A stretch of 64,000 nt of DNA, from assembly GCA_012032475.1 (NCBI GenBank), contig JAAUSY010000001.1, positions 1 to 64,000 on the forward strand, in the 5' to 3' direction. Shown here piece by piece: positions 44,472 to 54,747 of this stretch. The translations under genes and the position numbers were made by a program. The stretch comes from Chloroflexaceae bacterium (GTDB lineage: Bacteria; Chloroflexota; Chloroflexia; Chloroflexales; Chloroflexaceae). The notes under the pieces were generated by a model. The model was not told the DNA's origin. It saw only the letters and a program-made list of their open reading frames with translations, and did no database searches. The stretch's first letter is position 1; each line of letters starts with the position of its first letter.

Positions 44472-46169
44472 TCACCGTCCATCAGGATGGTACCAGTGTC
44501 CCTGGTGAAACGTGCCCAGACGTTCGAGCATTGCGACGATGTGCGAAATCTTGAACATCATCCCCGTCGAGATGCCTTGAATCAGCACCGCATTGACCAC
44601 ATCGGAGGTGGCGGCGGTGCCATTGAGTCGGGACAGGCACTCCCGCACCAGCGCCTCAAGGTCTTCCTGCGAACAGTGAAACACCACGGGCCAGTGGTTT
44701 TCGGTCGGCGTGGTGGGTTTCTGGCAGGTAATCACCATATCGGTCTTCAAGGCATGCCGGCGCGTGTCCTGGGCCACCGAGCCGTTCGAATAGTCCAGCG
44801 GCCTGAGCGCAACGAGCGCAAACCCCACGGTTCGCAGGGTATTGAGCATCAGCAACCAGGTCGCGTCATCGAGGCTGTGAAACACCACCGAGAGATATTT
44901 TTCGGGTTTCAGCACGCGCCAGTATTCTTGAAACGCTGCCACCAGCCGGCGTTGATAGTCTACCATATGTTTGCCCCGGCTCCGGGCATCCGAGATGACC
45001 ACTTCCTGCTCCCAATCGCTCTCGAACCCAAGCCATGCATTCCACATCAGGCTGAGTTCCAGATAGGGCACGCGGTTGCCGTGGGGCGGGTCCGTAAAGA
45101 CATAGTCCACCGCCTCGTCGGGGAGGGGGAGGTTGGTTGCCGTGCCCACGCCCACCAGGTAGCCCGCTTCGCCCCGGCTCAGGGCTTCAAATGATTCGCA
45201 CGGATGGGCGCTGGTCGGGATGATGCGGTTGATTTCTTCCTTGCCGCGGAGCATCCGGCGGAAACGATGCTCGAAGCAGCGCCAGACATGGACCTCAAAA
45301 TGTTCCGCCGGCACCCAGTAGCCCATCACCCAGCTTCCCACCTCCGCCTGGCCGGGGGCGGGTGCGGGTTGGGAGTCGCCGGCGTGGCGCATCTTGCCTC
45401 GCTGCCGGATGACGAATACCATCTTGCTGGCCTGGGGAAGCGTGGCGCTGAAGCAAAATTCCATGGCGCTCCGGATGGTCGGGTCTTCTATCCGGCGGAT
45501 AGCCTGGAGCAGGAGCGACAGACCGGCCAGAGCGCGGGGCGTGAAGAGGTCGCACACCCGGTCGCCCGGTTTCACCCCGACCCGGCTGTTGGGGATAAGC
45601 TCGCAGGTGGGGTACCAGGCAATGGCTCCGGAACCCGGAGCGAGCGCGGCAGCGCGGTCTTGCTCCGAGGGCGTCTTGACCCACTTGCGGGTCCGGCAGG
45701 CGTCACACGCGACCCAGAGTTCAATGGGTTGATGCGCGTTCCATATCGTGTGGGTCACGGTGGCCTGCGGGTGGCCGCAGCGAGGACACACCGTCCGGTA
45801 GTGTTGCGCTATCGGGCCGGCGACCGCGCTGCGGAGCGTCTCCAGCGCGGTATCCAGCGCTCGCAGGTCGGTGTGCTGCAACCCCATCCTGGTCATCAGC
45901 ACAGCCACCGGGTTGATATCAATCCCGATGGCCCGCCGGCGGAGCCGCACGCTCTCGATGATGGTCACGCCCGACCCGCAGAAGGCATCCAGCACAATAT
46001 CGCCAACCCCGGAAAAGCGCTGAATGTCGTGGGCAACCAGGTTGTGCGGCTTCTTCGACCAGTATTTGTGCATGGCATACCGGCCAGTGTGGGGGGCCGG
46101 GCGTTCGTGGTTCATGCGTGGTTCATTCGCATTCGAGGCGCTCACAGCGCCCCCCAACCCCCGACCCAT
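44472..46169 (-). CDS. DNA methylase of COG1743/DUF1156 type, orphan
   Basis: A 565-residue protein starting at ATG 46169, which shares bases with the glgB stop (TGATG). Near the N-terminus AMHKYWSKKPHNLVAHDIQRF is followed by the SAM motif VLDAFCGSGVTI and RRRAIGIDINPVAVL. A CPRCG...CDACR pair forms a zinc-ribbon. The catalytic motif is FTDPPHGNRVPYLELSLMWNAWLG, where DPPH replaces the common DPPY. The order fits amino-methyltransferases (adenine-N6 or cytosine-N4). No restriction gene is nearby. Being translationally coupled to glgB is unusual. Target site unknown. Confidence 0.85.
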   Translation of the reverse strand: MGRGLGGAVSASNANEPRMNHERPAPHTGRYAMHKYWSKKPHNLVAHDIQRFSGVGDIVLDAFCGSGVTIIESVRLRRRAIGIDINPVAVLMTRMGLQHTDLRALDTALETLRSAVAGPIAQHYRTVCPRCGHPQATVTHTIWNAHQPIELWVACDACRTRKWVKTPSEQDRAAALAPGSGAIAWYPTCELIPNSRVGVKPGDRVCDLFTPRALAGLSLLLQAIRRIEDPTIRSAMEFCFSATLPQASKMVFVIRQRGKMRHAGDSQPAPAPGQAEVGSWVMGYWVPAEHFEVHVWRCFEHRFRRMLRGKEEINRIIPTSAHPCESFEALSRGEAGYLVGVGTATNLPLPDEAVDYVFTDPPHGNRVPYLELSLMWNAWLGFESDWEQEVVISDARSRGKHMVDYQRRLVAAFQEYWRVLKPEKYLSVVFHSLDDATWLLMLNTLRTVGFALVALRPLDYSNGSVAQDTRRHALKTDMVITCQKPTTPTENHWPVVFHCSQEDLEALVRECLSRLNGTAATSDVVNAVLIQGISTGMMFKISHIVAMLERLGTFHQGHWYHPDGR

Positions 46170-48403
46170 CAGGCATCCGCCGGTGGGCCATCCGATGGGG
46201 CATCCGGTGCCATGTCTGGTGCTGCATCCGTATCCCTCGCACCGTTCAACGGTGTTGCCCGGTTCACCTCGCTGGCGCTCCACTCACTATCGGCGTCTGG
46301 GAGGGAAGACCGCTCCTTCTGGCCGGTAAAGAACACGATACCAAGCGGGGGAACGTTGGCGCTGATGGAGTAGGGGTAGCCGTGGTGGGAAGCCTTTTCG
46401 GCTTCGACGCCGCCCAGGTTGCCCTGCCCGCTCCCCTCATATTCCCGCGCATCGCTGTTGAGCGCTTCCTTCCAGAACCCGCCAGCCGGAACCCCGACTT
46501 TGTAGCCGTGGCGCGGCACCGGCGTGAAGTTGCATACCGCCAGCACGATGGTATCGGTGGTTTTTCCGAAGCGGAGCATACTGAGCACGCTGCCCTCCCA
46601 ATCGTTGCAGTCGGCCCACTGGAACCCCGTCGGGTCGGTGTCCAGTTCGTGAAGCGCCGGCTCCTGCTGGTAGAAGCGGTTCAGGTCGGCCACCCACCGC
46701 TGAAGCCCGGCATGGGGCGCAAACTGCAAGAGATGCCAGTCCAGGCTTTCGTCGTGGTGCCATTCCTTCCACTGCCCAAGCTCCCCGCCCATAAAGAGCA
46801 GCTTCTTGCCCGGTTGCGCGTACATATAGCCAAACAGGAGCCGGAGATTGGCGAATTTTTGCCACAGGTCGCCGGGCATCTTGCTCAGGAGCGACCCCTT
46901 GCCATGCACCACCTCATCGTGCGATAGCGGCAGCGCAAAGTTTTCGGTGAAGGCATAGAGCATGCGGAAGGTCATCTCGTTGTGGTGATATTTGCGATAG
47001 ATCGGGTCGCGCACCATATACATCAAGGTATCGTGCATCCACCCCATGTCCCACTTCATCCCGAATCCCAGGCCGCCAACGTAGGTGGGGCGAGAAACCA
47101 TAGACCAGTCGGTGGATTCTTCGGCAATCGTTTGAACATCTGGGTAGTTCCGGTAAATCTCTTCGTTGAAGCGGCGTAAGAACCCGATGGCCTCGATGTT
47201 TTCCTTCCCGCCATACTGGTTGGGCATCCATTCGCCCTCCTTGCGCGAATAGTCCAGGTAGAGCATCGAAGCGACAGCGTCCACCCGCAACCCATCAATG
47301 TGGTAAATATCCAACCAGTGGAACGCGCTGCTCATCAGGAAACTGCGCACCTCGTGGCGGCCATAGTTGAAGATATAGCTCTGCCAGTCCGGGTGCCACC
47401 CCTTCTGGGGGTAGGCATGCTCGTAGAGGTGCGACCCATCGAACACGCCCAGGCCGTGGCTGTCGGTGGGGAAGTGCGAGGGCACCCAGTCGAGAATGAC
47501 GCCGATGTTCTGTTGATGCAGCACATCTACCAGGTACATAAAATCCTGGGGGGTGCCGTAGCGACTGGTCGGGGCAAAGTAGCCCGTCGTCTGGTAGCCC
47601 CACGAGCCATAGAAAGGGTGCTCCATCACGGGCAGGAGTTCGACATGGGTGAATCCCATCTTCGTGACGTATTCCGCGAGCAGCGGGGCAATCTCCCGAT
47701 AGGTCAGGAAGCGGTTTTCCTCTTCAGGCACCCGCCGCCAGGAACCAAGGTGGACCTCGTAGATAGCCATGGGGGCATCGAGGTGGTTGCGTTTTTTGCG
47801 CTCCTCCATCCACTGCTGGTCTCCCCAGGCATAGTCCAGGTCCCAGACCACCGAAGCCGTCTTGGGCGGGATTTCGTGGTAGGACCCGAAGGGGTCGCTC
47901 TTCTCAACGCGGTAGTCATTGAAGCGGGAGGCAATGTGGTACTTGTAGAGGTGGCCCTTGCGCACCCCAGGGATAAACCCTTCCCACACCCCCGAATCGC
48001 CCCGCGGATAGAGCCGGTGGTGCGCCCGGTCCCACCCATTGAAATCGCCCATGACATGCACCTGGGAGGCATCGGGGGCCCAGACGGCAAAGTAGGTTCC
48101 TTCGACCCCGTTGATGGTCATCATCCTGGAGCCAAACCGCTGATAGAGACGGTAGTTCGTCCCTTCGTTGAAGAAATACAGGTCATCATTGCTGATGGGA
48201 GAATATTCCTCTGGCAGTGGCTCCAGCGAGACGGCCTTACCTGATTGGTGTGGGGCAAGGGCGGGGGGAGCCTCCGTCTTCTGCGCGGGCGATTGCTGAG
48301 CCACCGAAGAAGGAGCTTCCTCCTGCGATACGGCGGGAGTCTCTTCGGGCGCTGTCGTTTCTTCTGATGATGGTGTGGTTGCTGGCGTCTTTCGTGATGG
48401 CAT
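46169..48403 (-). CDS. glgB: 1,4-alpha-glucan branching enzyme
   Basis: A 744-residue GH13 branching enzyme. The start is ATG 48403 ([17 protein letters not shown]); an upstream ATG at 48466 lacks support. The first ~75 residues are a Thr/Pro/Glu-rich extension. A CBM48 follows ([24 protein letters not shown]). The catalytic barrel shows [31 protein letters not shown] (nucleophile Asp), [10 protein letters not shown] (acid/base Glu) and [15 protein letters not shown]. The C-terminus has a ~45-residue Asp/Ala/Pro-rich tail. It transfers alpha-1,4 chains to 1,6 branch points in glycogen. Preceded by glgE. Confidence 0.96.
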   Translation of the reverse strand: MPSRKTPATTPSSEETTAPEETPAVSQEEAPSSVAQQSPAQKTEAPPALAPHQSGKAVSLEPLPEEYSPISNDDLYFFNEGTNYRLYQRFGSRMMTINGVEGTYFAVWAPDASQVHVMGDFNGWDRAHHRLYPRGDSGVWEGFIPGVRKGHLYKYHIASRFNDYRVEKSDPFGSYHEIPPKTASVVWDLDYAWGDQQWMEERKKRNHLDAPMAIYEVHLGSWRRVPEEENRFLTYREIAPLLAEYVTKMGFTHVELLPVMEHPFYGSWGYQTTGYFAPTSRYGTPQDFMYLVDVLHQQNIGVILDWVPSHFPTDSHGLGVFDGSHLYEHAYPQKGWHPDWQSYIFNYGRHEVRSFLMSSAFHWLDIYHIDGLRVDAVASMLYLDYSRKEGEWMPNQYGGKENIEAIGFLRRFNEEIYRNYPDVQTIAEESTDWSMVSRPTYVGGLGFGMKWDMGWMHDTLMYMVRDPIYRKYHHNEMTFRMLYAFTENFALPLSHDEVVHGKGSLLSKMPGDLWQKFANLRLLFGYMYAQPGKKLLFMGGELGQWKEWHHDESLDWHLLQFAPHAGLQRWVADLNRFYQQEPALHELDTDPTGFQWADCNDWEGSVLSMLRFGKTTDTIVLAVCNFTPVPRHGYKVGVPAGGFWKEALNSDAREYEGSGQGNLGGVEAEKASHHGYPYSISANVPPLGIVFFTGQKERSSLPDADSEWSASEVNRATPLNGARDTDAAPDMAPDAPSDGPPADA

Positions 48404-48601
48404 TACACATTCCCTTTCTTCCGTTCTCCGACCCGTACCCAGGTGTGGGCAAAGCCTCATACCCAACCGTTCTGGAACGGCTCATGCTTCGTCGCTTGTC
48501 ACTCTTCCTTCATTCGACTTCTTACGACTTCTTCTTCGTCGCTTGCGGTTCGTCGCTCGTTGCCGGCCACGGGGAGCTTCTCCCCGTTTTCCCTCCATCC
48601 C

Positions 48602-50596
48602 CTACATATAGTAATCAAAGTCGTGCTCCGTCCGAATATGCCGCCGCATGCGGAAGATGTGGGCCGGGGCGTGGTACGGATGCAGTTCGACGTAGTTGTG
48701 GGGGCCATGCCAGAGATAGCGGGCATCGCTCAGCAGGTCGTGCATCTGATACGTTTGACCAGGGTCGAAACCCAGTTCTTCAAGCGGGAGGTCCAGCCAC
48801 CCGGCCTGGGTGTAGTAGGGGTCCAGGCTTATCACCACGACGATGGTGTTGGTGCCATCCTCGCTCTGCTTGCTGTAGCAGATAATCCGTTCGTTATCGG
48901 CCTGGTGGAAGCGCAGGCTCCCATTATGCTGGAGGGCCGGGTTCTCCCGCCGAATGCGGTTGACCTGGGTGATGACGTGCTGGAGGCTGAGGTGGCTTTC
49001 CAGGTCCCAACTTTTCAGTTCGTATTTCTCGGAGTCCAGGTATTCTTCGCTCCCTGGTTCCCTGGGGGTGTTGATGCACAGCTCAAAGGCGGGGCCGTAG
49101 ATGCCATAGTTGGCGGCCAGCGTTGCCGCCAGCACCAGGCGAATCATAAAGGCCGGACGCCCCCCGACCTGGAGGTACTCATTCAGGATGTCCGGCGTGT
49201 TCGGCCAGAAGTTCGGGCGGAAGAATTCACGCACCTCCGTCCGGGTCAGTTCGGTGAGATACTGGGTCAGGTCCCACTTCGTATTCCGCCAGGCAAAATA
49301 GGTATACGACTGCGTGAAGCCAAGTTTCGCCAGGTTGTACATCACCTTCGGGCGGGTAAAGGCCTCGGCCAGAAAGATAGTCTCCGGGTGGGCCTGCTTG
49401 ACTTCGCGAATGACCCATTCCCAGAAGGCGAATGGCTTGGTGTGGGGGTTATCTACCCGGAAGATGCTCACGCCCTGTTTGACCCAGAAGAGGAAGACGT
49501 TCTTCAGCTCTTCCCACAAGGGCTGCCATGCGCGGGTCTCAAAGTCAAACGGGTAGATATCCTGGTATTTCTTGGGGGGGTTTTCTGCATACTGAATGGT
49601 TCCGTCGGGGCGCATCCGGAACCATTCCGGGTGTGCCTTCACATAGGGGTGGTCGGGAGAACACTGAAAGGCGATATCCAGCGCGATGTCCAGGTCATAT
49701 TCCCTGGCCTTTGCCACCAGCCGGCGGAAGTCTTCCAGCGTGCCGAGCTGTGGGTGGATGGCGGTGTGTCCGCCTTCGGCGCTGCCAATGGCCCAGGGAC
49801 TCCCAACGTCGTCCGGCTCCGCTGTCAGGGTGTTGTTCTTCCCCTTGCGGAACGACACCCCGATGGGGTGAATGGGCGGGAAATACAATACATCAAAGCC
49901 CATCCCGGCGATGTAGGGCAAACGCGCTTCGCAATCCTGGAAGGTCCCGTGTTCGCCCGGCACCAGCGCCCCCGAACGGGGGAACATTTCGTACCACGCG
50001 CTGAAGCGGGCTTTCTTCGGGTCTACCACCACGTCAAGTTCGCGTTCGTAGGTGGTGGCAAGGCAGCGGTCGGGGTAGCGCTCCATCACCCGGGCCATCT
50101 GGTCATCCAGCGCAACCTTGATTTTGTGGGGAGCGGCTTCCCCCTTGTTGCGCAGGGTGCTGGCCTGCAAACGCAACCAGGCCGCGTCATTATCGCTGGC
50201 TCGCTTGCTGGCATCCTCAATCAGGTTGGCCCCAATCTGGAGGTCCACCGTCACATCCTGCCCGGCCTCAACCCGCTTCCGCAAATCTCCTCGCCAGGTC
50301 TTGAAATGGTCCACCCATCCTATCAGCGTATAGGTGTAGCGGCCTATCTCCGTCACCGAAAAGGCGGCCCTCCAGCGGTCGTTGCTCAGGAAGGTCATCG
50401 GGACTTCTGACCATTGAGATGCGCCCGTCTTGCGATAGCGCAGCGCACCGGCGATGGCATCGTGCCCATCGGTAAAGATATCGGCCTCAACCACGACCGA
50501 TTCGCCAACGGTCCGCTTGATCGCAAAACGCCCCCCGTCAATTTGCGGCTTCACCCCTTCAATCACCACTCTCCTTCGACCTTCGTCTTGCATCAT
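48602..50596 (-). CDS. glgE: Alpha-1,4-glucan:maltose-1-phosphate maltosyltransferase
   Basis: A 664-residue GH13_3 enzyme that extends alpha-1,4-glucan by transferring maltose from maltose-1-phosphate. The start is ATG 50596 (or 50593) after GAGGGCC. The N-terminal ~190 residues are the beta domain, including VVVEADIFTDGHDAIAG. Catalytic landmarks are DVLYFPPIHPIG, KNNTLTAEPDDVGSPWAIG (the Lys/Asn phosphate-site region typical of GlgE), FRVDNPHTKPFAFWEW (nucleophile Asp) and IFLAEAFTRPK (acid/base Glu). Paired with glgB, it forms the core of the GlgE pathway. TreS and Pep2 maltokinase genes are not in the window. Confidence 0.96.
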   Translation of the reverse strand: MMQDEGRRRVVIEGVKPQIDGGRFAIKRTVGESVVVEADIFTDGHDAIAGALRYRKTGASQWSEVPMTFLSNDRWRAAFSVTEIGRYTYTLIGWVDHFKTWRGDLRKRVEAGQDVTVDLQIGANLIEDASKRASDNDAAWLRLQASTLRNKGEAAPHKIKVALDDQMARVMERYPDRCLATTYERELDVVVDPKKARFSAWYEMFPRSGALVPGEHGTFQDCEARLPYIAGMGFDVLYFPPIHPIGVSFRKGKNNTLTAEPDDVGSPWAIGSAEGGHTAIHPQLGTLEDFRRLVAKAREYDLDIALDIAFQCSPDHPYVKAHPEWFRMRPDGTIQYAENPPKKYQDIYPFDFETRAWQPLWEELKNVFLFWVKQGVSIFRVDNPHTKPFAFWEWVIREVKQAHPETIFLAEAFTRPKVMYNLAKLGFTQSYTYFAWRNTKWDLTQYLTELTRTEVREFFRPNFWPNTPDILNEYLQVGGRPAFMIRLVLAATLAANYGIYGPAFELCINTPREPGSEEYLDSEKYELKSWDLESHLSLQHVITQVNRIRRENPALQHNGSLRFHQADNERIICYSKQSEDGTNTIVVVISLDPYYTQAGWLDLPLEELGFDPGQTYQMHDLLSDARYLWHGPHNYVELHPYHAPAHIFRMRRHIRTEHDFDYYM

Positions 50597-50940
50597 TGGC
50601 CCTCTGCTCTCTCTGCTACCCCTATTCCTACGACCCAGGACAACAGGTTGATTGTACTTCAATGCCACCTCAGCGTCAAGCCAGAATAGGGACCAGCGGT
50701 GGTAACCAGGCTTCCAGGCTGAGTAGATTCGATGGAGACGGCCAGTTGGGGTGGGGATGGGGTATCCCTGGCGCAGCGAGTGGCCGGCGAACTTCCTCTT
50801 TCCGGTTTCCTGGGGCCGGGACATTCTTCACGAAAATTTTACTTTTCTCTCTCGCACGGACCCTCCCTGTGTGGTATGATGATAGGTACCGTTTCAAGAG
50901 CTAGCCTTAACTCAGAGTACCAGGGGAGGGGAATGAACCC
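50597..50940. other. Divergent intergenic region between glgE and hybrid kinase 2
   Basis: About 345 bases without a convincing gene. It must hold divergent promoters. A plus-strand candidate with an extended -10 (TGG TATGAT, ~50872-50881) would start transcription ~50 bp before the kinase gene. I see no clear glgE promoter. Confidence 0.45.
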
Positions 50941-53900
50941 ATGGGTATGACAGAAGGCGCTGCAACGAGGTTTTTGCCCTTGCAGTGCTTCGACTCTCAG
51001 TCTCGCCAGTTTGCCGAAACACTCCATGCCTCGTTTCAGGAAGGTGATGCCCTCTACTCGCATCTCTCGCCAGAACGGCAGCAGGCGTTTCTGCACCGTC
51101 TGCTGTCGGCGCTGCACGACGCTGTGACCTACCAGGATAGCACCCCGCTGCGGGGGGTGCTCCACAACCTGTCCGATCCACCGTCATCTCTACTGGACAA
51201 CGCGGCCATCTCGCCTTGCCTGGTGGTCACGCGCTGCAACCTGGTACGCCGTGGTATCTTCGCGGCGCTCAGGGCCGGGGCCGCCGAAGGTCTCTCTTCC
51301 ACCGATTTGCTCGAAGCCCTTAACACCGCAACCGAGGCGTTGGCGCGGGCTGCCTGCCTGGAGATGGAACAGTTTGAGGAGAAACTCCATCGCCGCGATG
51401 CCATCTTTGAGGCGGTGGGGGCGGCGGCAGAGCAGTTCTTGAGCATGACAAACCTCCACTTCAACATTCAGAACTTGCTGGAACGCCTGGGCACGGCGGC
51501 TCGCGTCAGCCGGGTCTACGTTTTTGAGAACCAGGCAGGAGCCGATGGAGATGGAGATGGAGCGCTCGGTATGCGCCGGCGGTATCTGTGGACCGCGTCA
51601 GGGTTGGATTCTCACCTCGATAGCCCCGCGCTCCAGAACCAATCCTACCAGGCCAACGAGGTGAGCCGGTGGGAGGCGATCCTCCAGTGTGGTGGGGCGA
51701 TTTATGGCCCGATGGAAACCTTCCCAGCATGCGAACAAGAACTTCTGCGCCGCGGTCAGGTGAGTGCGCTCCTGGTCGTTCCGGTGTTCGTGGACGGTCA
51801 GTGGTGGGGATTCATCGGCTTCGATGAGATAGACACCCGGCGCTCCTGGTCATATGCCGAGATAGATGCCGTCAAGACGGCTGCGGGGATTATCGGGGCG
51901 GCGATGCAGCGCTACCGCGTGCAAGAAGTGCTGGAGAAGAGCGAGGCGGAGCTTCGCAAGCTCTACCGGGCCATTGAACAAAGCCCGGTCTCGATTGTCA
52001 TTACCGATACCAGGGGCGTTATCGAATATGTCAACCCCCGGTTTACTCAGACCACAGGCTATACCTATATGGAGGCGGTGGGACAAACCCCGCATATCCT
52101 GAAGTCGGGCCGGACCCCGCGGCAGGTCTATCAGCAATTGTGGAAGACGATTATGGCCGGGCGGGAGTGGCAGGGCGAATTTCAGAACCGCAAGAAGGAT
52201 GGCGAACTCTATTGGGAAGCTGCGTCTATTTCGCCCATCACGAATGCCCACGGGGCTATCACCCATTTTGTTGCCGTGAAGGAAGACATTACCGAGCGCA
52301 AGAAGATTGAACAGACCTTGCAGGAGGCGATGATTGAGGCCGAAGCCGGCACCCGCGCCAAGTCCACGTTTCTCGCCAATATGAGCCACGAAATTCGCAC
52401 CCCGCTGAACGTCATCGTTGGCACCACCACGCTGCTTCTGCAAACGCTCCTGACCCCGGAGCAGCAAGAGTTTGTCGAGATGAGCTATACGAGCAGCAAT
52501 GCCCTGCTCACGCTCATCAACGATGTGCTGGATATCTCCAAAATCGAGGCCGGCAAGATAGAGCTGTTCAACCAACCCTTCAGTTTGCGCGATTGTATTG
52601 AAGAATCGCTGGACACGCTCGCGGCGGAGGCTTCCAGAAAGCACCTCGTTCTGGTCTATCTGCTCGATGAACAGCTTCCCCCCTGGCTGATTGGCGATGT
52701 CATGCGGTTGCGCCAGGTCCTCACCAACCTGCTCACCAATGCCGTCAGGTTCACCGATGTGGGCGAGGTGGTGCTTTCGGTCACCGGCCACTCCCTTCCC
52801 CCTTCGCCATACCTGCCAGCTCCCGCAAAGGCCAGCGGAGACTGGCCCGGCTCCGAAGCCAACGCCGCTCGATACGAAATCCACTTTGCGGTGCGAGATA
52901 CGGGGATTGGTATTCCCCACGAGGCTCTGGGGTTGCTCTTCCGCCCGTTCAGTCAGGTGAATAGCTCGACCACCCGCACCTATGGCGGAACCGGGTTGGG
53001 GTTGGCGATTAGCAAACGACTGACCGAAATGATGGGGGGGAGAATCTGGGTTGAGAGCAAGGTGGGGGTCGGCTCGACCTTCCATTTCACCATGGTGGCG
53101 GCTGCGGCCCCACCTGAAGAAGCGGTGCTCCCCCCCGACCCGCGCTTCCAAATCCTGGCAGGCAAGCGGTTGCTCATTGCCGACGACAACCCGAGCAGTT
53201 CCCGTATCCTGACCCGGCAGGCTCAGGAATGGGAGATGCTTCCTCAGACCACGTCGCTCACCCGCGAAGCGCTGGACTGGCTTCAACACTGCGGGCCATT
53301 TGACGCGGCGGTGCTCAATATGCACGCGCCAGAGATGGATAGTATGACGCTGGCGACCGCCGTTCAGATTGCTCCAAATGGACGCACCCTGCCGCTGGTA
53401 GTGTTTATCTCAATGGACCAGCAGATTGAGGCGAGCCGGGAGTTTGAAGACCACCACGTTATCTTTCTGTCCAGACCTCCCAAGCCATTTCACCTGCGCG
53501 AGGCCCTCGTCAGCTTGCTGAGCGGCGAACGGGGCGAACGAACGGGGTCGAGCAGCCGGAGCCGCCTCCAACGGCTGAAATATGGCCCTCCACTGCATTC
53601 TACCCTGTCCGCAGCCTGGCATCCGCTCCGCATTCTGCTGGCAGAAGACGATGCCGGGAACCAGCGGGTGACCCTTTCATTGCTTGCACACATGGAGTAT
53701 CATGGAGTGGATGTGGCATCGGACGGGCAGGAGGTTCTGGCCCGGCTGGAGCGCCAGCCCTACGACGTTGTGTTTATGGATGTGCAGATGCCGCATATGG
53801 ATGGGTTTGAGGCGACCCGCCGTATTCGGGAAACGTTTCCCGCAGACCGCCAGCCATGGATTATCGCCATGACCGCCCACGCCATGCAAGGAGACCGGGA

Positions 53901-54638
53901 ACGGTGCCTGGAAGCCGGAATGGATGACTATATCAGCAAACCTGTACGGCTTGCCGAACTGGAAACGGTGCTCCGAAAGGCTCCGCGGTCCCTTGACCTG
54001 TCACCAATGACCAGCAATGACCATGACGAAGAACGAACCATCTCCCAGACCCAGACCCAGACCCAGACCAAGGAGAAGCGCGTGCAACACGATGGCGATT
54101 TGTTCATCTTGCCCCGATCCTGGAGCCAGCTTCCGAGCCAGCTTCCGAGCCAGCCCAACGGCAACTCGCCGGGGTTGCCTTCCATTCCGGCCATTGTTCC
54201 TCCTCCCTGCTCTTCGGCTTTGACCCAGTCCCCATTCCTGTTGGCATTCCCCGCTTCGAACGGGTGCTCGACCCATCAAAATTCCGCCAATTCCTGTCGG
54301 CCATTGGGAAGGGCGGGCCGCGGGTTGTCTCCGAAATTATTGATATCTTCATCAACGATATGCAGAACCGCGTTGCCTCAATTGAGCAGGCGGTGGCCGA
54401 AGAGAATCCCCGCAATCTCCAGACTGCCGCCCATTCGCTGAAATCACTCAGCGCCCAGGTGGGGGGGATGAAGTTGTCAAAGGTGAGTGAGACGCTTGAG
54501 GTGCTGGCGCTGGCCGAGGATATGCGCCAGGTGGCGGAACTGGCTGAGCAGGCCAGGGGCGAATTCAGGCCGGTCCAGCAGGCCTTGCTGGCCGCCAGGC
54601 CCGACGCATCCCCCCCGAAGAACCCGGAGGGAACGTGA
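50941..54638 (+). CDS. Cytoplasmic hybrid kinase: GAF, PAS, HisKA-HATPase, two receivers, Hpt; frame broken once
   Basis: A ~1232-residue protein after one repair, with no membrane helix. Order: helical N-terminus (~1-130), GAF (~170-330), PAS with EYVNPRFTQTTGYTYMEAVG (~350-470), HisKA with [17 protein letters not shown], HATPase ([14 protein letters not shown]), a receiver-like domain in which the phospho-Asp site reads AVLNMHAPEMD (Asn in place of Asp), and a full receiver (FMDVQMPHMDG). The frame slips near a C4 run at ~54114-54117; one added C gives LPPILEPASEPAQRQLAG and leads to the Hpt domain QTAAHSLKSLSAQVGG (54270-54600). A TQ hexamer repeat (54045-54068) precedes the Hpt. Start follows GGGGAGGGG. 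Confidence 0.85.
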
Positions 54639-54651
54639 ATGTTCCCTCCGG
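54624..54651. terminator. Hairpin at the end of hybrid kinase 2
   Basis: A perfect 11-bp stem CCGGAGGGAAC/GTTCCCTCCGG with a 6-nt loop GTGAAT spans the kinase stop codon (54636-54638). No U-tract follows, so it is either a non-canonical terminator or an mRNA 3' stabiliser. It may also serve the convergent amt transcript. Confidence 0.6.
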
Positions 54652-54747
54652 CGGGTCCGTGGCCTCGTATTGGTTGATTGATGCGCCGACCCGCGGGAGG
54701 GAACTTCGGTCGGGGGTCCCTGGATAGCCAGCCCCCCGACTTTTCTC

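Noticed and set aside
48443-50410. A 655-codon plus-strand frame
   Set aside because: Antisense to glgE, which has all GH13 motifs. No independent evidence of coding.
51850-53325. A 491-codon minus-strand frame
   Set aside because: Antisense to the kinase core of hybrid kinase 2; rich in repeats of reverse-complemented kinase motifs.
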